Below are positions 31,980-42,325 of a stretch of DNA of 64,000 nucleotides, piece by piece. The stretch comes from Euborellia annulipes (taxonomy: Eukaryota; Arthropoda; Insecta; Dermaptera; Anisolabididae), in NCBI GenBank assembly GCA_023213315.1, contig JAKCPI010000501.1, forward strand, positions 1 through 64,000. The letters run 5' to 3'. The translations under genes were made by a program, and so were the position numbers. Position 1 is the stretch's first letter. Each line of letters opens with the position of its first letter. The notes below the pieces were generated by a model that saw only the letters and a program-made list of their open reading frames with translations, was not told the DNA's origin and did no database searches.

Positions 31980-32815
31980 AGGAATTGATAATTTTATGTT
32001 GATGATTTAAGATTTATTTTTGCTAAAGTGTTAGAGAAATAAAAAATTTTAAAATAAAATTGAATTGTCTTTTAAAAACATGAGGAGTAACCCAAAATGA
32101 CTCAGTTTGAAAAAATTAGACAATAATATAAGAGGTCCTGGAGGGGAGCCCTCTCGCTAGGTGCGCGACCCGCCGAAGGTTGGTCAAATATCAAAAATTA
32201 GAAAGAAAATATAGAAGAATTAAATTTCAACGCTCGAGGACATTATTTTCAATTTGTATATGTGTTTCTAAGAAAATAATACTCGTATTATGAATGATTG
32301 TGGCACTTAGATTTTTATCAAAATATTATTTTACAATTAACTAATAGGTTTTAAAACATGAATTAAAGATGATATCCCCATTTGGGTATTTAATAATATT
32401 CACTAAAAGATTAAATAAAATACAGTTATTGAAAAGAGTTCATGGCAGAGAGAGAGAAGGCCAATTACAACAACTTTGCCATTAAAAGAGAGAGAAGACG
32501 GAAGGAGAAGAAAGGAAAACGGAAATGCTAGAGAAGAGTAGAGTACCTTGACAAATTATTTAAAAAAAAAAAGAGAGATGATCAATCATTAATTATCTCT
32601 CTCGTAAATATTCAAATTCAAACAACAAAAAAAAGAAGATATTAAGCCTTGGAAAAATACTACCTACGTGTTCTATTTAGTTGGATGATGACAACAAATG
32701 TCATCGTAATTAGAAGACAAGGTCATTGATTCAATCAAACAAAAAAAAGACTATGTTTTGTTATTGCTTCATTATTAATTAGATTTTATTCAACATAATG
32801 TACTATCTTGCCCTC
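31980..32815. other. No gene seen
   Basis: AT-rich, with a GAGAGAAG-rich patch at 32440-32530 and a short GC-richer phrase at 32130-32180 similar to one near 3350. Confidence 0.35.
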
Positions 32816-33055
32816 GGGGCTTGGTGTAGAGGTTAGCGTGCTAACCTCGTATACCAAACGTCGCGGGTTCGGACCCCAGGCAGTCCGATGATTTTATTTA
32901 AGCCATTTGGATACCAAATGGCTTAAATAAATGCCTGGACCCTATATATGTATATTAAATCAATAACGGTTAACGTAAATGTCTTAAATGGCCTGAGTTG
33001 CCGAAAAGACTGTGTGTATGTGTGTGTGAATGAGAAAAAAGTGTGAATGTTTTAA
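32816..33055 (+). repeat. SINE-A copy, full length
   Basis: Head GGGGCTTGGTGTAGAGGTTA, B box GGGTTCGGACCCC, hairpin core TTTGGATACCAAATGGC, module GGCCTGAGTTGCCGAAAAGA, (GT)-rich tail and poly-A. Confidence 0.8.
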
Positions 33056-33117
33056 AAAAAAAAAAAAAAATGTACTATCTTTATTATTTCTTTCTTTTAC
33101 ACATATTTATATTCAGA

Positions 33118-33665
33118 GATGGGCAAAATCCTTTAAAAAGGATTAGCGATTCGATCCGTAGCTCCGGGCAATTCGGACAATCCCATCCAGCTGCTGCGAA
33201 AGTATTATATTAGCGATCCGATCCAGCTGCTGCGAAAGGATTAGCGATTCAATCCAGGGATCCGACAAACACGGGCGATCCAATCCAGCAATCTGACAAA
33301 CACGGGCGATCTGATCCAACTGCTGCGAAAGAATTAGCGATCCGATTCAGCGATCCGACAAACACGGGCGATCCGATCCGCTAATCCGATCCGGTTTAGA
33401 AAAAGGATCGCTGTTCCGGCCCCCCATCCGCACTCGATTTTTAAGCCTTTGGATGAATCAAAAGGATATATGATTTTATTAAAAAGTAAAAAGTTTTAAA
33501 GGGTTGGAAACATTTTTAAAATATTGCAAAAATCCAGGATTGCTAATCCTTTGAAAAGGACTAGCGATCCTATCCTAGAATCAGAGAGCAAAAGTGATTT
33601 CTATCCAGATCCAAGATCCTCCCCCAAAAAAGGATTTTGATCCAGATCCGAAAATAATGGATTGG
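33118..33665. repeat. Degenerate GCGATCCGATCC array
   Basis: After an opening phrase GAGATGGGCAAAATCC (hAT-like) the sequence iterates variants of AGCGATCCGATCCAGC, TGCTGCGAAAGG and GACAAACACGGGCGATCC to about 33400, then more diffusely to 33665. No open frame of note. Confidence 0.6.
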
Positions 33666-33904
33666 ATATTAAATTAAATTTAAATCCAAGATCGATATTA
33701 AGGTATTTAAATTTCATCATTAATATATTTTTCATAAAACTAATGTTTAAAATCATAAAATAAATGTACAAATACAGTATCTAATAGAGTTTTATTTTAA
33801 TTAACAGAAAATTACTTTTATGGGGGTCGATGAAGATTTCGAAAAATTATACGGTATAGGGGTCGATGATCAAAAAAGTTTAATGACCCCTGTTCTAAAG
33901 TTTT

Positions 33905-34045
33905 TTTCGGCATCAGAGACTATTTAAACCCCGTTTCTATTTATTACAATTGATTGGAAGTCAATTGAAATAAACTTTTGTTGCCTGAGATGGGAACTCA
34001 AGAGGCAAGAACTTTATCACCTGAGCTACGGCCCAGGGGCTTGTC
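33905..34045 (-). repeat. SINE-B copy, minus
   Basis: Plus-strand reading: TCGGCATCAGAGACTATTTA, the GATTGGAAGTCAATTGAAAT core and a tRNA-like head with CCTGAGCTACGGCCC. Confidence 0.6.
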
Positions 34046-34434
34046 TAAAATTGATTGATCGATTGGATGCAACAATTAATCATCAACATAAAAATAAATG
34101 ATGAGAAAAGACTCAAAAGGATCGAATGGAAGAGAGAGAGAGAGAGAGAGAGATAGAGACCTCTGAAAAATAATATGACCTCTTAGTTGAATAACAAACA
34201 AATAAATATTAATTTCAACGATGGTTAATTCAATAAACAAATAAAATTCATCAGAATTATGAGAAAATTATCTTTAAGAACGGAGAGACAGAATATTCTA
34301 TCATCAATCTTTCATTTGAGGTCATACACCTCACAATCTATATCTCCCTACTTTCAGTTTGTCATTTTCTTTTCAATTAATTTAAAAATAAATAAATAAA
34401 TTCAGCCTTGTCAGAAATTTTAAGCCAAGCAGTA

Positions 34435-34640
34435 GTATCGAAAATAAAGTATCGATACTTGTACTTGGTATCGAAAGGAAAGTATCGATATCAATAAGTA
34501 TCGAGTATTTTTTAGTATGACTATTATCTTTTCGGCATTTTAAACTTTAAACGATACCGGTACTTATTATTAAATTATCGATATACAATATATTGCGATC
34601 CAGGCATATGTATTTATACCATTTGGTAATCAAATGAGTT
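34435..34640. repeat. GTATCGATAC words and SINE-A scrap
   Basis: Several GTATCGATAC / AAGTATCGATACTTG palindromes, echoed at 35880-35930, then a decayed minus SINE-A fragment (CGGCATTTTAAACTTTAAAC, CCAGGCATATG). It may be the interior of a larger element reaching to 35935. Confidence 0.4.
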
Positions 34641-34759
34641 ATAGAAAACATTTTCATTTATTTAATCATTCAACATAATTTGTTGAAAAGTACATAGTTA
34701 CAATAAATATATAAATACAAAAATCTCTAATAAACTATTCTAACCACGCAAATAACCCG

Positions 34760-34884
34760 TGAGAAAATTTCAGAGCCAAGTTTAAAAAAAAGATTTCGAG
34801 TAGAGGGAGGGGGGGGAGATCAGAGGGCTTCAGCCCCCCCCCCTCTACTCGAAATCTTTTTTAAACTTGGCTCTGAAATTTCCT
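34760..34884. repeat. Short perfect hairpin
   Basis: Arms GAAATTTCAGAGCCAAGTTT-type (left starts GAAAATTTCAGAG) and complement meet at GGGGGGGAGATCAGAGGGCT. About 55 bp per arm. Confidence 0.65.
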
Positions 34885-35144
34885 TACATTAGAATGATAT
34901 TTACGGTATTGACAGAGCTTTGTTATGGTTTGTTTGTTGTTAAAATGAATGTCATTGAACAAAATTATAGTAACCCCCACAATTTTCCAAAATTTCTAAG
35001 CCCCTCTCCCTCGAAAAAAATCCTGACTATGGCTGATTCTAAAAGAGTTTGAATATCCGGTATCGGGAATTCATTTAAAATAAAACTATTTAATAAATAA
35101 CAAAATTGAGAACATTATTTACAAAATAATAATTAGATTCTAAT

Positions 35145-35553
35145 CAGGGGCGTATATAAGGGGAGCGAGGGGACCCGGGACCCCCCGAAATTTTCCAAAT
35201 CTATATGCATATATACAGGTATACAGTGAACAGAGGGGCATATGCGTACATATATACGGGTAGATACGTAAGGCTTATAGTTCAATCAGGATAGGTGAAA
35301 AGGTGAAGAAAATCTGCAGCTAGTTGTATTTCATTATTTTATTCCCATCACGTTGACGTTTCGATCCCGGTTGGGATCATCCTCAGAACAGGTGGGTGTT
35401 ATGTATGTGTTTATTTAAAAATTTCAATCATATATTATATCCCAACCGGGATCGAAACGTCAACGTGGTGGGAATAAAATAATGAAATACAACTAGCTGC
35501 AGATTTTATTCACCTTTTCACCTATCCTGATATATACGAGTGTATACCCATTT

Positions 35554-35593
<40 letters not shown>

Positions 35594-35698
35594 GTATGGA
35601 TACATTTATTCGAAAAAGGGTATAAAATTTTCCGCAAGGCGGAAAAAATTTCGTCAAAAAATCCCCCCCCCCGAAAATAATTTATATATACGCCCCTG
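35145..35698. mobile_element. hAT-type element carrying a hammerhead arm pair
   Basis: Ends CAGGGGCGTATATA / TATATACGCCCCTG, flanked by ATTCTAAT and ATTCTAAG. Inside are an inverted pair (35283-35400 and 35437-35526, GGATAGGTGAAAAGGTGAA and complement) and a 35-base G tract. The inverted pair looks like a separate insertion. Confidence 0.7.
35352..35389 (-). ncRNA. Hammerhead ribozyme, strong stem II
   Basis: Minus strand: GTT, CTGAGGA core, six-pair stem II GATCCC-AACC-GGGATC with a tetraloop, GAAA, ACGT stem III, cleavage C, AAC closing stem I. The partner arm (about 35447-35474) keeps only the second half, from CCCAACCGGGATCGAAACGT, so the motif is whole on one side only. Confidence 0.75.
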
Positions 35699-35714
35699 AT
35701 TCTAAGTGAGATAA

Positions 35715-35825
35715 ATTTACTTAAATAATTTAGATACAAATGGTATAAATAAAATGTGCCTGAATAATTTGTATCGTAATATATAGACAAATATCGTTTG
35801 AAGTCTATATGGTCTAGGATCCCTA
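35715..35825 (+). repeat. SINE-A fragment, diverged
   Basis: ATACAAATGGTATAAATAAA core remnant, TGCCTGAATAATTTG and TCTATATGGTCTAGGATCCC module remnant. Confidence 0.4.
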
Positions 35826-36054
35826 AAAAATTATATTTTCATTCGTTACTGGCAATCAAGTACTCCTATGAGTAAAGTATCGAAAAATAAGTATCGAGTA
35901 AGAAAAGTACTAGTATCGATACTTTTTTTTGTGTCTCTAAGAATATTGCCTTAGAGATTCAAAGAAGATTTCATTTAAAATAAAATATCTTTTTACGATC
36001 TCCTAATCAAACCGTTTAGAATATGAAGAAATCTAAAATGATGTATGATTTGGT

Positions 36055-36309
36055 CGATTTTATTGAGCTTGAATAGACGAAGGTTCAAAGAAATATTTGT
36101 TGCCAAGCTTTTCATTGACTTGCAACTCTACGAGCAAAATGCGTAGAGGAGAGGAAGGTTGAATGAATGAATGAATTAATTTGGAAAATGCGCAATATTC
36201 CCTCTCTCTCTCGATGACCTTTTGCAACTTGATGACACCTCGAAATTTAGATCTTATGACCTTACTCTTTCTCTCTCTGAAATTGGAGGACTGAAATAAA
36301 TCGTTTCTT
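36055..36309. other. Unassigned stretch with long minus frame
   Basis: A 94-codon minus frame (36344-36060) reads partly through CT-rich simple sequence. There are no splice sites or family motif, so I do not call a gene. It overlaps the start of an X fragment. Confidence 0.25.
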
Positions 36310-36575
36310 CCTTCGATAATCGAAAGTTGTGTAATTAGGATCACAATTTATAATCAGGAAAATATTTATATGTTGTTAACATGGAAACTGTATCTTTCCT
36401 ATCGAGTGCAAGAGTAATGCGTATTTCATACAATTGTGAGAATATACATTTTAAAGAACTAAAAAATAACTGAATTATAAATATTATTCAAATCGTTTTA
36501 GATAATCCAAAAAAACGGAAAAAGTACGTAAGTAGAGTACTTACACTCTAGTTAATTTTAATCCTTATTTATATA
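36310..36575 (-). repeat. X repeat fragment, diverged
   Basis: ATAATCGAAAGTTGTG, GTTGTTAACATGGAAAC and GAGTGCAAGAGTAATG match the family in order but with many changes. Confidence 0.5.
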
Positions 36576-36591
36576 TGAAATCAGGGGCAGA

Positions 36592-36830
36592 TTAAAGGGG
36601 GAGGCGATCGCCCCCCCCCCGAGAAGAAATTCGAAAGGTTATAAAAACTAGTAATCTAAAGAAATTATGATTTCCGCTCTTTAATTTCAATTAAATTTGT
36701 TACCAATCAATTTAAATAAATAGGAAAGGGGTCTAAATGGCCATAGATGCCGACAAAGTTCTTAAATAAAAAAAAAACCGCCCCCCCCCCCCCCGACAAA
36801 ATTGCATTAATCCGCCACTGTATGAAATAT
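36592..36830. mobile_element. hAT-type MITE with perfect 8-bp duplication
   Basis: TATGAAAT flanks both ends (36584-36591, 36831-36838). Termini CAGGGGCAGATTAA / TTAATCCGCCACTG. It contains a SINE-B 3' fragment (36690-36765) and a poly-C tract. Confidence 0.85.
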
Positions 36831-36956
36831 GAGATTTTGGGAAGAAAAGGGATAGCGATATGTTTATGATTCTTGCAAGAAGAAAGGTTTTTTCTATAAT
36901 TCTTTTCGGAATCTTTTACTTCGGTATATAGAGGATTATATTATGTTAATGACGAT

Positions 36957-37198
36957 ATATGGACCATGTTATGCATGAAGGAACCAAGCGCAATTACGAT
37001 AATCTTATCTCATCTTATATGGAAAAAGAAGATCTACCTCTTCATCACAACATTATTGCTCTGTTCACTTTTTTTTGTATAAAACAAGAAAAAAAGTCAT
37101 TGCCATTGGGTTTGTTTACAATTGTGCAAATGAAATATGCCCCATTCTCAGATTTAGGTTAATGGCGCTTGGTTCCATCGTGCATAACATCGTCCATA
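36957..37198. mobile_element. MITE with long terminal inverted repeats
   Basis: TATGGACCATGTTATGCATG and, at the other end, the complement of CACGATGGAACCAAGCGCCA form about 35-bp inverted ends. The 67-codon frame inside has no motif. Tc1/mariner origin is a guess based on TA at the edge. Confidence 0.65.
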
Positions 37199-37442
37199 TG
37201 TGGTACAGGTATATTTATTTGTATCAATTGGTAACCAAATTATTTCATATTTAAACTTTGAATGAAACAAATATATTATGTATTTCAAATTATTTATTTA
37301 TAAGATAAAACTAACGCGAGTTAAGTTAATTAAGTTAATTATTTATTTATAAGATAAACTAAACGCGCGTTAAGTTTATCTTATTTATTTATTTTATTTA
37401 TTTAAACATGTACATAGGGCAGGTTGCACCTGCTAGTGTACA

Positions 37443-37562
37443 TAATAAAAAATCTGGTGTGACAAGCAGAGAACACAACTTTCGCTTACCGAAGGTAAGG
37501 TGTGTGCTTACCTTCGGTAAGCGAAAGTTGTGTGCTGTGCGTTCAGTCAAACCAGATTTTTT
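37443..37562. repeat. Solo X hairpin
   Basis: AAATCTGGTGTGACAAGC..AGTCAAACCAGATTT around a doubled TTACCTTCGGTAAG. The hairpin alone, without the X body, preceded and followed by (TTTA)n. Confidence 0.65.
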
Positions 37563-38185
37563 TAATTAAAATATTAATAAAATATCGTTTTTATTAATTT
37601 ATTATCATATTAGACGATGTATTTATTTATTTATTTATTTATTATAGTCGGGATTAAATTTGCATAAATTTAAAAACGGAAATAAAAAAAATAAATAAAA
37701 TTGCATATTAAAAAATATGACATGGCATTTTATTTTATTTATTTTTTTTTTATATAATTTATTTATATAAATATGCTATAATGTTAAAAAAAAAACTTTT
37801 TCTCTCTCAAGAAATTTTATTCAAATTGATATTGGACTTGATTTTTTTTTTTGGTGAGTATCTATCTCATTCTGTTCCGGAAGAGGAGAGAGAATCAAGG
37901 TAGATAGAGGTCAAAGGTTAGAGATCTTCCAACCAATAGACCTTCAATAGATCCATTTCTTTTTCAGAGCCCCCCCCCCCTCCGCATACACAAACAGACA
38001 CACACGCAAATTGAGAAAGAACGAAATCAGGTTCGCCTTGAAAAATGTTTATTTCTAAAAAAGGATTTAGAACATCTCTAAATCAAAAAACCGGTGTGAC
38101 TGAATGCATACGAAGTTCTCTTATATTTAGTAAACGAAAAGGTTGTAGGATCTGATCCCACATCAGATTTTTTTGTGTCGTCCCA
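37563..38185. other. AT-rich, no gene
   Basis: (TTTA)n-like sequence, a poly-C tract at 37970, and a decayed X hairpin at 38090-38172 (CCGGTGTGACTGAATGC..CACATCAGATTTT). Confidence 0.4.
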
Positions 38186-38515
38186 TAGGACTGCGCAAAA
38201 TAATCGATTAATCGATTATTTCCTTAAAAAATAATCGATTATTAAAAAATAATAATCGATTAATCGATTATTTCCAGGAAACATGCGTTTGAAAAGATGG
38301 GATGAGACTCGTGTGACAAAAAAAAAAGGTCAAATGATTTTTGCGAGAGGGAAAAATGGAAATTTTACCAGAGGAAAAAAAGAGGTATAATCGATTATTT
38401 ATTTTTTTTCATAATCAATTATTTTCCCCATACTCGAAATAATCGATTAATCGGAATAATCGATTATTTTTCATAATCGGTAATCGGTTTTTTTATCAAT
38501 AATCGAACACCCCTA
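38186..38515. mobile_element. hAT-type element (AATCGATTA family)
   Basis: Same ends as the element at 29305: TAGGACTGCGC and ACACCCCTA, with GTCGTC retained on each side as a partial duplication. The interior is iterated AATCGATTAATCG. Confidence 0.6.
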
Positions 38516-38696
38516 GTCGTCATATAGCCGATTTTTAATTTGTTAATATTTAGTGGTATCCCGTATTTAGACCCATTAAATATAACAAATTTAAAAAAAT
38601 GATTAAATTGACAGATTGATTATTTTGGCAAAATAGCGAGCGATGAAGAATCAAAGGGACTCATTTTGATTTGTAAAAATCACTTCTTTAGAATGT

Positions 38697-39020
38697 TAAA
38701 TATGAAGCTTCTGGTGCTAGAGGTCGAGGGTTCGCATCACGGCACAGGCGAAAAAATGGAATTGGGTAACAACCAATTGAAAATATCTTGGTTTCTCGCC
38801 TTAATGCGGGGTCGGCGGATCTACATGAATTTTTGCGATCGGGGAAGAATAGAACAGGCCGGCCCGTCGCACGGTCTGACGCCTGGTGAAAAGAGGAAGG
38901 AAGAGGCAGACACAAAAAGAATAGGACTGCCTGTCCAAGCTCGGGTAGCTCGTGGTCGCCATCCACGTAAGCCTACCCACAAGATGTGAGCCCCTGAGCG
39001 AAACCAATTGAAAATATACG
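38697..39020. repeat. GC-rich insert flanked by direct repeats
   Basis: A tRNA-like B box (GAGGGTTCGCATC, 38728) leads to AACCAATTGAAAATAT at about 38771, and the same 16 bp recurs at about 39000. Between them are about 210 bp of much higher GC content, open in three frames (longest 107 codons) but without a recognisable protein. It looks like a retro-insertion with target duplication into a SINE-B-like sequence. Confidence 0.4.
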
Positions 39021-39029
39021 TGGTTTAAA

Positions 39030-39170
39030 TCAGTGGGCCGCGGTTCCCTAGGGTTTAAATAGTTGGATTATATTTATAAAATTTAAAATTTCGTTTTGTA
39101 CCCTCTTTCCTGAATTAAAAAAAAAAGTTCCAAGGGGGCCGCGAAAGTTTAACAAGTTCTGGTTAAATGG
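39030..39170. mobile_element. hAT-type remnant
   Basis: AGTGGGCCGCGGTTCCCTAG and CAAGGGGGCCGCGAAAG phrases typical of the ends or sub-ends of a hAT MITE. Confidence 0.35.
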
Positions 39171-39771
39171 TCTCAGGTGCCGAAAAAGATGATAAACAAA
39201 TTAAATAAAAATGTAAATATGAAAGAAAATTGTAAATGGTTGATCTCTATATATATCAATGATAATAATGTCTGTTAGCCACCCCTGGGGGGTAAAGAGC
39301 TCCAGGGGGAGAGCAATTTTATTTTTATTCACCGCCCAACATGCAATCAAATAAATTTTTTTTTTTGCTGTTTATTTAATAATTAATGGATAATCAATAA
39401 ATAATTAATAAAGGTGAATGCCTCTCTTTCTCTCTCTCTCACTCTCTCTAATGTACATTTCCATTTAATATTTATTCGGGTTTTCCATAAAGCTTTTGTT
39501 TTCAATCTCCCGAAGGCTATTCCGTATTCGCCTTTCACAAATTCGTAATAATTTTTAGTTTATTTTTCTAAACGGAAAGACCAAATGCGGTGAGATGAAA
39601 TGATCTGTGTGTTTTGCTTGGGAATTCTCTCTCCCATTCGAAGAAATTACAGAGGAATTTCTCTAACAAATAATAACAACAATATCTTCATAAAACGCTC
39701 ATGTAAATTTTAACCGCTCCCCGAGGGGTCAGAGGTGTTGACAAATGTCATTATTGATAATCTTAATGAGG

Positions 39772-39848
39772 ATTAGGTTCCCAGGCAGTTCGATGAAAAT
39801 TTAATAAATCATTTGGATACCAAATGATATGAATAAATGTACCTGGAC
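39772..39848 (+). repeat. SINE-A core fragment
   Basis: TTCCCAGGCAGTTCGATG then CATTTGGATACCAAATGAT and ACCTGGACAT. Confidence 0.5.
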
Positions 39849-39849
39849 A

Positions 39850-39985
39850 TCTGGTGCGTATATAAGGGGGGGGGGGGCGAGGAGGCCCGGAACCCTCCGG
39901 AAATTTTTCAAATCTATATACATTTATACGGGTATATAACCAATATCTATATTTTTGTTTGAAAAAGTGCGTCGCAAAATAAAAA
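39850..39985. mobile_element. hAT (CAGGGGCGTA family) one-ended fragment
   Basis: GTGCGTATATAAGGGGGGG..GAGGCCCGGAACCCTCCGG and AAATTTTTCAAATCTATAT match the left part of the element at 35145. Confidence 0.5.
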
Positions 39986-40795
39986 TATGGGGAATGACTT
40001 CCCCGAGACTTTCTCGTATATTCTTTTGGAATTACGTCTGGGTGTGTGTGTGAACACGATTGCTTAAAAACCAAAGCAGCTAGATGGATGAAATTTGGTA
40101 TATGCTCCTTACACTAAAATTGTAGATTTCTATCAACTTTTGGAGTAAATAAGTCACTTGGAAGTAGTACTTTAACTTATAAGTTTTTTCAGAAATTTTG
40201 AAATTTTCAATTTTTTTTGTTATATTATGATAAAATACTCAATTTTAAATAGTTTTTATTCTTTGATATTTTTCCGAAAACTGAATAGTTTTTGAAATAT
40301 TCACAGAAGAAAACGACATTTTTCGTAAATTTTGGAAAGAAAAATCAAAACAAAATCATACAGGTGTCATTAAAAAACATGTAAATATAAACAAATTCAT
40401 TTGTTTCACAAATTCATGCACAAATTCATTTGTTTCACAAATTCATGTAAATATAAACAAATTCATTTGTTTCACCAATTCACAAAGAAATTGAAAATTT
40501 CAAAATTTTTGAAAAAAGTTTAGGAAAAGTACTACTTCCAAATGACGTATTTACTCCAAAAGTTGATAAAATCTACAATTTTAGTGTAAGGAGTATATAA
40601 CCGAATTTCATCGATCTGGCTGCTAGCGTTTTTAAGCAATCGTATTCACATACACGGACACACACAGAGACATAATGCCGAAAATGGTTTTTTTTTTGGA
40701 CTCTGGGAGGCGTGGAGAATCATCAAAATCTCCAAGTCGATTTTTTGATGATTACAATACTTTCTCTGCATATACTATAGAAGAAAGTAAAAAAA
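39986..40795. repeat. H repeat copy 2, foldback
   Basis: Inverted arms at about 40050-40220 and 40492-40655 (TACACTAAAATTGTAGATTT and complement). Three short tandem copies of ACAAATTCATTTGTTTCAC lie at 40393-40480. The right edge ends ACTTTCTCTGCATATACTAT, reminiscent of the X terminus. Confidence 0.65.
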
Positions 40796-40974
40796 TATAT
40801 ACTTTTTCCTGGAAACAAAAATAAGCGACAAAAAATGGAAAAATTGACTTTTACAATTTTTGAACAAAGTTATTTAATTACTAATAAACGAATCAAGCAT
40901 CTTTACAAAGTTTTTCCATCTAGTCTTAATCACAAGATCATTAATATCTTCTCTGTTCTCTTCATCATTTTTCT

Positions 40975-41095
40975 CCTCTTCAATTCTCTTTTCTCCTTCC
41001 GCATATGAAACACTTCTCCCCTTCTGGATTCAAACCCTCTTCAATCCTCTTTTCTTCTTCCTCATATGAAACACTTCTCCCCTTCTGGATTCAAA
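40975..41095. repeat. Tandem duplication, two 60-bp units
   Basis: TCATATGAAACACTTCTCCC and surrounding CTTCAATYCTCTTTTC occur twice in direct orientation. Confidence 0.6.
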
Positions 41096-41458
41096 GAATC
41101 ATCCGTTAAATAATTTTTCGGCTTATATACTTTCGTTTCACAAAAATTAACTTTTAATTTATTAAATTAATCACAATATTTACATAAAAAAAGGTATGGT
41201 TAAGTGCAGGTTGATATATAGAATATAGAAATATAGAAATTTATATTGAAATGGTATAGTGCTTCTTTTGGCTCAAAGAGGCATGCACTCCGACCCTAAC
41301 CTTCTAAAACAGTGAAAAAACAATTAGTATATAATTATATAATATAATATAATGTAATGTATAAGTTGAAGAGAAGTTGCTGTTGGTGTTATGGAATGAA
41401 AAAGAGCAAATACAGGTGCAGCAAATAAAGAGAGCCTTTGGATGTCAAATGCCAAAAG

Positions 41459-41500
41459 TGAGATGTTTCAGACAAAATTTTATTTGACAATCCTCAGTCC
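41459..41500 (-). ncRNA. Degraded hammerhead motif
   Basis: CTGAGGA remains, but stem II (TGTC/GTCT) and the GAAACATC word are mutated relative to the right arm, so activity is doubtful. Confidence 0.4.
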
Positions 41501-41731
41501 TTGTAGGCTTATAAACTAATTAGGCACAAAGTTGTCATTGTTGTTGTAGCACGAATTTGTGCACATGTATATTATTTTATAAAAACATGCGAGTGTCAAT
41601 GTTTCGTGGGAGTCGATAAGATATCTTATAGACTCTCTCGAAACATTGACACTCGCCTGTTTTATATGTGCACAAATTCGTGCCACAACAACAATGACAA
41701 CTTTGTGCATAATTAGTTTATAAGCCTACAA

Positions 41732-41773
41732 GGACTGAGGATGGACAAATAAAATTTTGTCCGAAACGTCTCC
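41732..41773 (+). ncRNA. Hammerhead ribozyme
   Basis: GGA / CTGAGGA / GGAC..GTCC / GAAA / ACGT / C / TCC: core intact, closely matching the PLE hammerhead at 6858 with G at the variable position. Confidence 0.7.
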
Positions 41774-42074
41774 CCTTTCGGCATTTGGCATCCAAAGGCT
41801 CTCTTTATTTGCTGCACCAGTACTTGCTGTTTTCCATTCCATAATATAATATATAGTCTATATATATATTATATAATTATAATTATATAATTCAAGATTT
41901 AAAATTTCTTTAACTAATTTTGTAGACTGCTTCTTTCGGCTTAACGAGGACTCATCCCCCACTCCCACCCTAACCACCTAAAACAGAAGAAAAAAATAAA
42001 CAATTAGTACGGTATATACATAATTCAAGCTTAGTATTTTAAAATTTGTTTAACTTACTTTGTACACTGCAACT

Positions 42075-42325
42075 TTCTGTAGCTAAAAACTGAAAAAGTA
42101 CATCAATAAAGTACTACTTTTTCAACCTCATAGCTCTTTTGGTTCTTGAGATATTTTGTTCAACACACACACACACACACAGATAAACAGACCATGTCGC
42201 GAAAACCACTTTTTTAGATTCGTGTATCGCATCCATCAAAAGTTCGAATTTTTGACATAAATCCAATACTTTCTCTTTATAGGCCTATATATATTACTTA
42301 TATACATAGGTAAGAGAAAGTAAAA
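42075..42325 (-). repeat. X repeat fragment, minus
   Basis: ACTGAAAAAGTACATCAATAAAG, ACAGACCATGTCGCGAAAACC-type phrase and the terminal AT palindrome ending GGTAAGAGAAAGT. It interrupts a micro-exon unit. Confidence 0.7.

Larger units (their letters stand above)
41373..41846. mobile_element. RT-less PLE: two pseudo-LTR arms head to head
   Basis: Arms 41373-41622 and 41623-41846 match the pseudo-LTRs of the PLE at 3489 (GGTGCAGCAAATAAAGAGAG, CACAAAGTTGTCATTGTTGT) and meet at GATAAGATATCTTAT with no RT between. Each arm is about a third as long as the full pseudo-LTR. Confidence 0.75.

Noticed and set aside
35555..35591. Long poly-G tract as a functional G-quadruplex element
   Set aside because: It lies within a hAT-type MITE whose relatives have variable poly-G lengths; slippage is the simpler explanation.
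38688..39007. Overlapping 92- and 68-codon minus frames
   Set aside because: They are open because of high GC content in the inserted segment; no motif, start context or splice sites.
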